Assembly: GCA_002710265.1 (NCBI GenBank)
Contig: PAJW01000012.1
Location: 28,063-41,903, forward strand
DNA length: 13,841 bases
DNA from: Gammaproteobacteria bacterium
GTDB lineage: Bacteria; Pseudomonadota; Gammaproteobacteria; Magnimaribacterales; D2472
Direction: 5' to 3'
The notes under the pieces are model-generated. The model was given only the letters and a program-made list of their open reading frames with translations, did not search any database and was not told the DNA's origin. Made by a program: the position numbers and the translations under genes. Positions 8,162 through 13,841 of this stretch are shown here, piece by piece (the stretch's first letter is position 1; each line of letters starts with the position of its first letter).

Positions 8162-8797
8162 TTATCCTAGTGGGTCGTTATTCTCATTTCCTAGCATTAT
8201 AGCTTTCTGAAAAGCAGGTCTTGATTCAATGTTAGTTACATAATTTTTAATATTAGTCATCTCATCATTTACAGTTCCAAATCTATTTGCCATGAAACAT
8301 GAATGACCTAACATACAATCTGCTGCAGAGAATTCACCAATTAGATAGTCTTTACCCTCTAAATAATCATTTACTGGTTTTAATGATTTAGATAATAAGT
8401 TCATTGCTTGATTCAAAACTGTCTCATCACGTCTGTCAGGAGGCAGAAGGACTGTTTGAACAACGATTTGATTCATTGGAGGCATCACCATACCTTCACA
8501 ATAATGAAACCATTGAAGGTAATATGGATATTCTGGCGAATTTACATCAGGTTTTAAGCCTTTATGATCATACTTATCAATAATGTATTGAATAATAGCT
8601 CCCGATTCAAAAATAGAAATATCACCATCTTCAATAACTGGAACTCGGCCGAGTGAATGTCTGGCTCTATGTTCTGGAGATTTTAAACCTTCCTTGGTGA
8701 ATGGAAGTATTTCTAGTGCATATTCCATTTCTAATTCTTCTAAAAGCCATGCAACTCTTCCAGCTCTAGTACTGGGTGTAAGGTAAAGTTTTATCAT
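8162..8797 (-). CDS. Glutathione S-transferase family protein
   Basis: This is a 211-residue cytosolic transferase of normal length. The thioredoxin-fold N-domain starts MIKLYLTPSTRAGRVAWLLEE; the serine or threonine at 8-10 is placed to activate glutathione, and the arginines resemble bacterial GSTs of the beta/theta-like type. GRVPVIED (50-57) supplies the cis-proline loop and ESGAI (64-68) the gamma-glutamyl binding site. The helical C-domain includes W96-F97, a GEFSAADCMLG N-capping box (154-164) and R-P-A-F near the end. The expected activity is glutathione conjugation, dehalogenation or isomerisation of a small electrophile. The exact substrate cannot be told from sequence. It is flanked by two other GST-like genes in the same operon, and the downstream gene begins immediately after its stop. 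Confidence 0.88.
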   Translation of the reverse strand: MIKLYLTPSTRAGRVAWLLEELEMEYALEILPFTKEGLKSPEHRARHSLGRVPVIEDGDISIFESGAIIQYIIDKYDHKGLKPDVNSPEYPYYLQWFHYCEGMVMPPMNQIVVQTVLLPPDRRDETVLNQAMNLLSKSLKPVNDYLEGKDYLIGEFSAADCMLGHSCFMANRFGTVNDEMTNIKNYVTNIESRPAFQKAIMLGNENNDPLG

Positions 8798-8804
8798 TAT
8801 TTAA

Positions 8805-8809
8805 CTCCT
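8805..8809 (-). promoter_or_regulatory. Strong Shine-Dalgarno overlapping the upstream stop codon
   Basis: On the - strand AGGAG lies seven bases before the ATG at 8797, and its first two bases are also the last two of the preceding gene's TAG stop (TAGGAG). This is the most canonical ribosome binding site noticed in the operon. It indicates that a ribosome finishing the YfcG-like gene can re-initiate directly on the next transferase. Confidence 0.7.
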
Positions 8810-9491
8810 ATTTTTTAACAATTTTAGATGAATTTTTTATAAACTCGTCTTGCTTATTTTTATCTTTTAATAAATTTTCAACTGGTAACGGTACTTTGAT
8901 ACCTTTTTTCATGCCTGGCTGATCATACATTGCATTTTTCCACCTATCCAGATTATTTAATCCATCAATACTAACTCCAGACCAATTATGTGTTCGAACC
9001 CAGCACCAATTAGCGATATCAGCAATTGAATATTCCCCGGCTAACCACTCATTTTTTTCTAAATGCTTATCAAGAACCTCAAACAATCTTCTTGATTCAT
9101 TTTGATATCTATCGATAGCAGGTTGAATTTTTTCAGGAAAATATCTAAAAAATACATTTGCTTGACCCATCATTGGACCAACTCCACCCATTTGAAACAT
9201 TAACCATTCAAGGGTTTTAGCTTTTTTATTTGGATTTTTTGACATTAACATGCCAGTTTTTTCTGCTAAATAAATCATTATTGCACCAGACTCAAACATA
9301 TGAAGATCGTTATTAGCTCTATCAATAATTGCAGGAATTCTTCCATTTGGGCTTACTTTAATAAAATCAGGTTTAAATTGTTCTCCTTCAGAAAGATTTA
9401 TTAAATGCGCTGTATATTCAAGATTCATAGCCTCAAGAGTGCATGAAACCTTATGACCATTTGGAGTGGGTGATGTATATAAATCAATCAT
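8808..9491 (-). CDS. yfcG: Nu-class glutathione transferase / disulfide-bond oxidoreductase (YfcG-like)
   Basis: This 227-residue protein is closely patterned on Escherichia coli YfcG. It starts [14 protein letters not shown], with the Thr9 and Asn11 that position glutathione or its disulfide in Nu-class enzymes. [17 protein letters not shown] (39-55) holds the cis-proline, and M-F-E-S-G-A-I (65-71) the gamma-glutamyl site. The characteristic [11 protein letters not shown] (100-110) and [11 protein letters not shown] (152-162) follow. YfcG binds GSSG and reduces disulfides and has only weak transferase activity, so this protein may supply redox chemistry rather than conjugation. The lysine-rich C-terminal tail (200-227) is variable in the family. 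The start overlaps the stop of the dehalogenase-like gene by four bases (ATGA). Confidence 0.9.
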   Translation of the reverse strand: MIDLYTSPTPNGHKVSCTLEAMNLEYTAHLINLSEGEQFKPDFIKVSPNGRIPAIIDRANNDLHMFESGAIMIYLAEKTGMLMSKNPNKKAKTLEWLMFQMGGVGPMMGQANVFFRYFPEKIQPAIDRYQNESRRLFEVLDKHLEKNEWLAGEYSIADIANWCWVRTHNWSGVSIDGLNNLDRWKNAMYDQPGMKKGIKVPLPVENLLKDKNKQDEFIKNSSKIVKK

Positions 9492-10555
9492 AATTTATTG
9501 TCTATGAAATCTATTATGATATTAGATAACTCTTTAGGTCTTGTCCATTGATAAAAATGACCACCGCCAATATTAGGAACACTAATAGCATTCGGCACCA
9601 TATTTAAGACGTCTTTTTCCATTCCATTTGTGATAGGATCATCACCCGCAAAAACAGATAAAAATGGTTTATTAGTTGATGTAAAAAATTCTCTAGATTT
9701 TTTCATAGCTTCCAATGATTCATCAGGAATAATTGGAACATGGCTTGGCATTGCTCTACAACCCATTTTATATTTCGATGATGGATAAGGGGCTTCATAA
9801 GCTTTCATTAAATTACTCATATAGGGTGATATTTTTGATAAACCAAGAGAATGAAGTATAAAATGATTTCTTATTGATTTTTTAGAAATACTTTCCATCA
9901 TGGTTGAATTGAGCAATCCAACGGGCAAGTTTTTAGTATCCCAACAAAACTTTTGCCAGTACATAAATTTTAAGGCAGGGTGGGTATTTCCAGAATCCAT
10001 TTTTCGTAATTCTTTAGCCATGCTTAATAAAGTTAACTTAATATTACTTTTTCTAAATTTTATTACTTCATCTATAACTTCTGAAGATGTGTTTGGCATA
10101 TAAGGCAATCCAGTGTTACCCATTGATATTTTTATAAATCTTTCAGGATTATCAACAATCATGCGCAGACCAATTAAACCTCCCCAGTCTTGTCCGAAGA
10201 AAGTTAATTCATCTAGATTATTTTTTACCAGCCATTGATTCATCCAATCAACTTGATTTTGGTAACTATAATCTTCTCTTTGTGCTGGTTTGTCTGATTT
10301 TCCGTAACCTACTAAATCAGGAGCAATAACTCTAATACCTGAATTATTTAAAATAGGAATCATTTTTGAATATAAATAACTCCACACAGGCTGACCATGC
10401 ATTGCTAACAGAACTGGGCCATTTTTCGGTCCCTCATCAATATGATGTATTCTTATTTCAGTTCCATCATTTGAAACAATATTTGTATATATAGGTTTAA
10501 AAGGATATCCCTTTATATCTTTAAAACACTTATCAGGCGTTCTTAATACTTTCAT
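9488..10555 (-). CDS. Alpha/beta hydrolase of the haloalkane dehalogenase type
   Basis: This 355-residue hydrolase has strong haloalkane-dehalogenase features. The N-terminus R-T-P-D-x-x-F-x-x-x-x-x-Y-P-F-x-P (5-21) resembles Xanthobacter Dhl[16 protein letters not shown] (53-67) forms the oxyanion and halide region, [16 protein letters not shown] follows, and QDWGG (122-126) provides nucleophile D123 and halide-binding W124. The catalytic acid is probably D306 in AGDDPITNG, and the base is H333 in GGGHF. An aspartate nucleophile followed by Trp is the rule in dehalogenases, whereas Ser is usual in esterases. Epoxide hydrolases also use Asp and remain an alternative. The helical cap (about 150-275) is larger than in DhlA (310 residues overall), and Gln55 replaces the Glu or Asn normally found after HG. 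It shares ATGA overlaps with both neighbours. Confidence 0.82.
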   Translation of the reverse strand: MKVLRTPDKCFKDIKGYPFKPIYTNIVSNDGTEIRIHHIDEGPKNGPVLLAMHGQPVWSYLYSKMIPILNNSGIRVIAPDLVGYGKSDKPAQREDYSYQNQVDWMNQWLVKNNLDELTFFGQDWGGLIGLRMIVDNPERFIKISMGNTGLPYMPNTSSEVIDEVIKFRKSNIKLTLLSMAKELRKMDSGNTHPALKFMYWQKFCWDTKNLPVGLLNSTMMESISKKSIRNHFILHSLGLSKISPYMSNLMKAYEAPYPSSKYKMGCRAMPSHVPIIPDESLEAMKKSREFFTSTNKPFLSVFAGDDPITNGMEKDVLNMVPNAISVPNIGGGHFYQWTRPKELSNIIIDFIDNKL

Positions 10556-11199
10556 TTAAAATCTTCAATGAGCCCATCTTTAATTAATGTATCTATTAAT
10601 TCATTAAACGGATCATCTTGCCCAAAATAATACTTTCCTTTATAAACATTCAAAGGAACTCCATGATGCCCAGCTTCTTTTTGATCCAGTTGATTTATTT
10701 CTATTTCTTCTTTTAAGGTTTTAGAATTTAATTTAATTGATTCTCTAACTTCATCTAAATCCTCTCCAAATTCAGCTAATAAATTTCTTAATTTATTATC
10801 AGTATTCCAGTTTTTTACACTCCATATTAAAGTTGATAACTCATAAGCAAACTCTATTCCTTTACCTCTATTACTCATTAATTGACCCATATGACATACA
10901 TCAAATATGTATGGCTGATTTTTTGATATTTTTCCAGTAAGTGTATTCTGTATTATCGGATCTGGTTTTATAGGCATGTTCAGAGGCATTCCTAAATTTT
11001 TTGCCTTCTTTTTGAAGTCTCTTACGAACGGAATAAAAAAGAATATATTCTTATCATCAAACCATTCAGGCATTCTTATAGCTATTGGATAAACAATTTT
11101 AAAATTTATTTCTAGATTATATTCATTCTTAAGCTTTAACATTCTTGGAAGAATTAGATATGAATAAGGACTTCTGTAAGAAAAATAAAAATCAATCAT
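10552..11199 (-). CDS. 2-hydroxychromene-2-carboxylate isomerase / kappa-class GST-like DsbA-family protein
   Basis: This 215-residue DsbA-type thioredoxin-fold protein has an inserted helical domain. It begins MIDFYFSYRSPYSYL: the S-P-Y-S element (10-13) replaces the CxxC of DsbA, and Ser10 is the usual glutathione-activating residue in this family. Near the end A-G-H-H-G-V-P (176-182) gives the cis-proline loop and Y-F-G-Q-D-D-P-F-N-E-L (191-201) the closing strand and helix. Family members isomerise 2-hydroxychromene-2-carboxylate in naphthalene-type aromatic breakdown with glutathione as cofactor, or act as kappa GSTs. Which applies here cannot be decided. The middle (40-100) is unusually rich in Phe and Lys. 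A ribosome binding site (AGAGG) lies 11 bases before the start. It overlaps both neighbours, by 8 bp and 4 bp. Confidence 0.82.
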   Translation of the reverse strand: MIDFYFSYRSPYSYLILPRMLKLKNEYNLEINFKIVYPIAIRMPEWFDDKNIFFFIPFVRDFKKKAKNLGMPLNMPIKPDPIIQNTLTGKISKNQPYIFDVCHMGQLMSNRGKGIEFAYELSTLIWSVKNWNTDNKLRNLLAEFGEDLDEVRESIKLNSKTLKEEIEINQLDQKEAGHHGVPLNVYKGKYYFGQDDPFNELIDTLIKDGLIEDFK

Positions 11200-11656
11200 A
11201 TTTTGTATTTCCTCTCAATGATAAATAAAGCATTAACATTAAGTATAACAATACTGGTATATTTGAAATAACACCAGGTGGCGTATTTATATAATAATCT
11301 TCACCTAAAGGATGGAGATAACCTGAAATCAATCTAAAACACTGGTCTAGAAGACATATCAAATATATTAAGGGAATAAGATTTTTATACTTTATAAATA
11401 ATATTAATAAAATTATGGTTAATGATGCTTGCGTAGCACCCCATAATGATGCAAATAAGTAAATTATAGTATTAGGATCTAAGCCTTCAGTAATAGGAAA
11501 TTCTTTAATGGTTGCAATACCAACAAGACCTGAATTTTCTGCAAGAAAATGAACAAGTGATCTAAAAATATAAATTGCAAAAATTGGATACAAGCCATAC
11601 AGAGCTATTTTTGAACCCTCGTATTGATTACTTAACACAGAAGGAAATAATTTCAT
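11192..11656 (-). CDS. Unknown four-helix membrane protein
   Basis: I do not recognise this 154-residue protein. It has four likely membrane segments, at about 17-38, 62-88, 91-112 and 129-147. The short loops hold possible conserved features: FRSLVHFLAENSG (31-43) after the first helix, DQCFRLISGYLHP (104-116) around the end of the third, and NTPPG (124-128) before the fourth. There is no signal peptide apart from the first helix. Its start shares one base with the stop of the metallo-beta-lactamase-fold gene (TAATG) and its end overlaps the isomerase-like gene by 8 bp, so it is expressed with the operon. A role in bringing the operon's substrate across the inner membrane, or in housing a membrane step, is only a guess from context. 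Confidence 0.7.
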   Translation of the reverse strand: MKLFPSVLSNQYEGSKIALYGLYPIFAIYIFRSLVHFLAENSGLVGIATIKEFPITEGLDPNTIIYLFASLWGATQASLTIILLILFIKYKNLIPLIYLICLLDQCFRLISGYLHPLGEDYYINTPPGVISNIPVLLYLMLMLYLSLRGNTKYD

Positions 11657-12708
11657 TAATCTATTTGATCAATGATAATTTCATCAGTACCAACAGGCAT
11701 GATTACTCTTGTTCCATCATCAGAAAGAGTATATTCAGTAAAAACACCATCAAGTGGCCTAAAAAAAACATCCTCCATAATTTTATTTCTAGGCGTTGGA
11801 ATCGAATGATAAATAAGTAAATGTTTTACGTTAGCATCTCTCGCAATTTCTCCTGCTTCTTTGATAGTTGTATGATAATCTTGAATATCAAATAGTATTT
11901 TGTCCATTTGAGGAATTGGAGCAACTCTTCTCATTCTTTCAACAATATCTATCGATATAGCCGAATGTATTAAAAGGTCTGCATCTTTTGAATATTTTTG
12001 AACACTTCCATCATTTATAGTGTCTCCACTTATGACTAGTGTTCGTCCTTTATATGTTATTTTAAATCCATAAGCAGAATTGACAGGATAATGATCTACT
12101 ACAAATGGAAGTATTTCTAATCCCGGAGTCTCATTTGGAATTAATTCATTATTAGTTATAGTAATTTCATTAAATCCTGCAATACTCATTGGTAGCATTT
12201 CTTGTCCATGATGATTACTTCTATACTGATAATCAGCTGAGTAAGCTAACTCAAAGCCTTTGGTCACAAGATTTATTCCCTCTGGCCCGTAAACTTTCAA
12301 TGGTTCAGTTCGTCCTTGAATCCAAGATTGAAGATGGGCATCTGGCAAATCAGCCATATGGTCTGAGTGCATATGTGTTATTAAGACTGCTTGAACATTT
12401 GGCCAAGGTAATTGATATTGAGTAAGGTTGTTAACACTACCATTACCCATATCAAAAATATATATATCATCACCAGCTTCCACAAGGATACAAGCCTCAG
12501 CTCTACCAGGAGAGGGCAGAGGGGATCTTGAACCACAAACAATAACTTTTAATGTATCTTCTTTATCTAAAAAAGGTTTTGCATTAGATAGTATATTTTT
12601 TAAACCAATATCTAAAATTCTGTCTTGAATAGAGTGTGAATTTAAAGCAAGTAAGCCAATTAGATAAATTACAATAATTGGAATTAATAATTTTAAAATT
12701 TTTTTCAT
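11656..12708 (-). CDS. Membrane-anchored metallo-beta-lactamase-fold hydrolase
   Basis: This is a 350-residue protein. A lysine-rich start followed by a hydrophobic segment (about 6-22) gives a signal anchor or uncleaved signal peptide, placing the catalytic domain on the periplasmic side. The domain begins with L-K-V-I-V-C-G-S-R-S-P-L-P (53-65). The dinuclear metal site is complete: THMHSDHMAD (111-120, ligands H112, H114, D116, H117), H206 in VVDHYP, D229 in SGDT and H301 in IYHSIP. H248 and H279 lie in RNase Z-like positions. The arrangement resembles the RNase Z/arylsulfatase-like branch of the superfamily rather than true beta-lactamases. A hydrolysed ester, sulfate or lactone is plausible but not shown. 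One base separates its start from the DUF1330 stop (TAA-T-ATG), indicating coupled translation. Confidence 0.85.
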   Translation of the reverse strand: MKKILKLLIPIIVIYLIGLLALNSHSIQDRILDIGLKNILSNAKPFLDKEDTLKVIVCGSRSPLPSPGRAEACILVEAGDDIYIFDMGNGSVNNLTQYQLPWPNVQAVLITHMHSDHMADLPDAHLQSWIQGRTEPLKVYGPEGINLVTKGFELAYSADYQYRSNHHGQEMLPMSIAGFNEITITNNELIPNETPGLEILPFVVDHYPVNSAYGFKITYKGRTLVISGDTINDGSVQKYSKDADLLIHSAISIDIVERMRRVAPIPQMDKILFDIQDYHTTIKEAGEIARDANVKHLLIYHSIPTPRNKIMEDVFFRPLDGVFTEYTLSDDGTRVIMPVGTDEIIIDQID

Positions 12709-12709
12709 A

Positions 12710-13111
12710 TTAAATAGTCTCTATATTAAGTTGTCCTTCTAGACCAGCATCTCGATGAACATGAATTTTTTGATAGCCGGGGTCCATTGTCATTTCAAAC
12801 AATGCTTTTCTATTTGGATATTTAGCAATTGCAACAGCATCCCACAAATCCTCAACCTCACCCAACATTAACCAGCTAACCTTACCCGCGAAAATAAACT
12901 CACCACCATATTTTTCTACAAAATTTATAACTTCCATAGCATAAAGACCATATGCTTCCTCTCCAGTTAAGTTTGTATCACGACCATCTTCATATATAGC
13001 TTTATCTTTATATTTAAGCAAATTAACCATTGATATCGGCCCAATTTCAGAATTTTCTAACAAACCATTTATTTGATCCTCATTAGGCATTAATTTATTT
13101 TCAACTTTCAT
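12710..13111 (-). CDS. DUF1330 family protein (dimeric alpha/beta barrel fold)
   Basis: This 133-residue protein carries the DUF1330 pattern. P-I-S-M-V-N-L-L-K-Y-K-D-K-A (25-38) forms the first strand, followed by a tyrosine-rich helix and G-G-E-F-I-F-A-G-K-V (69-78). WDAVAIAKYPNRKALFEM (90-107) and HRDAGLEGQ (119-127) close the ferredoxin-like fold. Members resemble small monooxygenase or muconolactone-isomerase-like barrels. Their reactions are mostly unknown, but they often occur in catabolic operons. Two bases separate its ATG from the TetR stop, and GGTG within the end of the TetR gene serves as ribosome binding site. Its place right after the regulator makes it the first structural gene of the operon. 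Confidence 0.83.
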   Translation of the reverse strand: MKVENKLMPNEDQINGLLENSEIGPISMVNLLKYKDKAIYEDGRDTNLTGEEAYGLYAMEVINFVEKYGGEFIFAGKVSWLMLGEVEDLWDAVAIAKYPNRKALFEMTMDPGYQKIHVHRDAGLEGQLNIETI

Positions 13112-13113
13112 AT

Positions 13114-13689
13114 TTATTCACCACTAGACATAATTAATTTTTTGCACTGATTGTATATTGATTTAGCAATGTTAGATTTATCCAATCCTTGAAATTTTAA
13201 TCTTTGATAAAATCCAAATGATAAAGATGCATCTATAAGTTCTTGATTATTAGATTTAATATTTAATAATTCTGGAATGATTTTTTCAGTTCTTTTTCTT
13301 AATAGTTTTTGATACTCAGGATATTTTTTTTGAAGAATTTTATACTTTGGTAATTGAGTTACTGTTGCAATCATAATATTTTCATATTTATCATAATAAT
13401 ATAATCTTTCTTCAATAATGAGCTCTAGTCTGTTGAGCAGAGGTAAGTCTAACTTTATTATTTTTTCATCATATAAAAGCTTATTATTAATTGATTCATC
13501 AACCTTCATTAAAAGTGATTCCATGTCATCAAACTGTCTAAATACTGTTCTAATGGCAATTCCAGATTCTTTTGCAACTTCTTCAGCAGTAGGGTAATAA
13601 TTACCACTATTTATTAATTTTATAATTGCATCCAGGATGATGCTCTGACTTTTTTGACTTCTTAAAATTCTTCCATCAACTTGTGACAT
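13114..13689 (-). CDS. TetR-family transcriptional regulator
   Basis: This 191-residue regulator has an N-terminal helix-turn-helix: S-I-I-L-D-A-I-I-K-L-I (16-26), then TAEEVAKESGIAIRTVFRQF (34-53) and D-D-M-E-S-L-L, the standard TetR DNA-binding layout with F-R-Q-F in place of the usual Y-x-x-F. The C-terminal ligand-binding half (about 65-191) is divergent, as is normal, so the effector cannot be predicted. It is the first gene of the nine-gene - strand operon and is divergent from a nitronate-monooxygenase-like gene. No Shine-Dalgarno precedes its ATG, and the TATAAT box ends only six bases upstream, so the mRNA is probably leaderless. A 23-bp inverted repeat across its promoter suggests autorepression of the whole operon. 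Confidence 0.87.
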   Translation of the reverse strand: MSQVDGRILRSQKSQSIILDAIIKLINSGNYYPTAEEVAKESGIAIRTVFRQFDDMESLLMKVDESINNKLLYDEKIIKLDLPLLNRLELIIEERLYYYDKYENIMIATVTQLPKYKILQKKYPEYQKLLRKRTEKIIPELLNIKSNNQELIDASLSFGFYQRLKFQGLDKSNIAKSIYNQCKKLIMSSGE

Positions 13690-13695
13690 ACAGAA

Positions 13696-13724
13696 ATTAT
13701 AAATATTGACATATATTATGACAA
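13696..13724 (-). promoter_or_regulatory. Sigma-70 promoter of the tetR-GST operon
   Basis: On the - strand TTGTCA (13724-13719), a 17-base spacer and a perfect TATAAT (13701-13696) form the best promoter seen in the window. Counting seven bases from the -10 box places the transcript start at or next to 13689, the first base of the regulator's ATG. The -35 box lies inside the inverted repeat described at 13704-13726. Confidence 0.72.
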
Positions 13725-13726
13725 TA
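13704..13726. promoter_or_regulatory. Candidate TetR operator (23-bp inverted repeat)
   Basis: TATTGACATA and TATGACAATA flank a 3-base centre. Nine of ten positions pair, the exception being the A at the fifth base of the left arm against the A at the sixth base of the right arm. The repeat covers the -35 box and most of the spacer of the tetR promoter, where a bound dimer would block RNA polymerase. A third copy of the half-site TGACATA lies at 13684-13690 over the regulator's start codon, 23 bp (about two helical turns) from the copy at 13707-13713. Length and symmetry fit TetR-family operators. Confidence 0.6.
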
Positions 13727-13768
13727 CATTTTAGTGAAAGAAGTTCTAAATAAATAATTAATTAAAGA

Positions 13769-13774
13769 TACAAT
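13769..13774 (+). promoter_or_regulatory. Possible -10 box of the divergent monooxygenase gene
   Basis: TACAAT matches five of six -10 consensus bases and would start transcription near 13781, two bases before the ATG. No convincing -35 hexamer stands 16-19 bases upstream. The TTGACA at 13706-13711 is too far away and more likely belongs to the operator. Confidence 0.25.
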
Positions 13775-13782
13775 GTAAATAT

Positions 13783-13841
13783 ATGAACAGAGTAATTAAA
13801 CACACAGGATCAAAATATCCAATAATTCAAGCTCCTATGGG
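13783..13841 (+). CDS. Start of a nitronate monooxygenase-like gene (partial, runs off the window)
   Basis: The first 19 codons after ATG 13783 read MNRVIKHTGSKYPIIQAPM and the frame is open to the edge. The block Y-P-I-I-Q-A-P-M-G is the typical N-terminal beta-strand and FMN phosphate loop of nitronate monooxygenase (2-nitropropane dioxygenase) proteins, TIM-barrel flavoenzymes that oxidise alkyl nitronates. The same N-terminal block also occurs in FabK-type enoyl-ACP reductases and related FMN barrels, so the exact reaction is open. No Shine-Dalgarno precedes it. The 93-bp gap to tetR makes it a likely second target of that regulator. Confidence 0.65.
   Translation, partial: MNRVIKHTGSKYPIIQAPM

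Noticed and set aside
9900..12628. Four + strand open frames inside the GST operon (near 9900, 11575, 12189 and 12428)
   Set aside because: All are antisense to confident genes, have low-complexity compositions and no motifs.
13706..13711. Perfect TTGACA as a + strand -35 box for the nitronate-monooxygenase-like gene
   Set aside because: No acceptable -10 hexamer follows at 16-19 bases (TTTTAG and neighbours). The sequence is better explained as the left arm of the operator.

Overview
The window is about one third G+C, tightly packed and almost entirely coding. The organism is probably a free-living marine gammaproteobacterium with a streamlined, AT-rich genome, of the SAR86 kind. This is an inference. 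It rests on the base composition, the many 1-14 bp gene overlaps, and the gammaproteobacterial look of ETF-ubiquinone oxidoreductase and of the small DUF1285/DUF2256 proteins. No rRNA, tRNA, CRISPR array, insertion sequence or phage gene was seen.

Left part (1-859, + strand): the end of a membrane protein (possibly a LysE-type exporter), a DUF1285 gene, and a 48-codon DUF2256 zinc-ribbon gene with a TTG start. They overlap one another and run head-on into the next unit.

Central part (837-7066): this is the electron-transfer-flavoprotein (ETF) locus. ETF-ubiquinone oxidoreductase and a DUF885 lipoprotein metallohydrolase read leftward. etfB, etfA and a ceramidase-like (CREST) membrane hydrolase read rightward. 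A 159-bp AT-rich divergent promoter region separates the two units. EtfAB collects electrons from acyl-CoA and other dehydrogenases, and the oxidoreductase passes them to ubiquinone.

Right part (7058-13689, - strand): nine genes lie in one unbroken run with junctions from an 8-bp overlap to a 10-bp gap. In transcription order they are a TetR-family regulator, a DUF1330 protein, a membrane-anchored metallo-beta-lactamase-fold hydrolase, an unknown four-helix membrane protein, a 2-hydroxychromene-2-carboxylate isomerase/kappa-GST-like protein, a haloalkane-dehalogenase-like alpha/beta hydrolase, a YfcG-like (Nu) glutathione transferase, a second classical glutathione transferase, and a long 367-aa glutathione-transferase-like protein. 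A near-consensus promoter with an embedded 23-bp inverted repeat precedes the regulator. Divergent from it begins a gene whose first 19 codons look like nitronate monooxygenase. The gene content suggests an inducible, glutathione-dependent module for degrading or detoxifying a small electrophilic, possibly halogenated, aromatic or nitro compound. The substrate cannot be read from the sequence. This operon is the most interesting part of the window.
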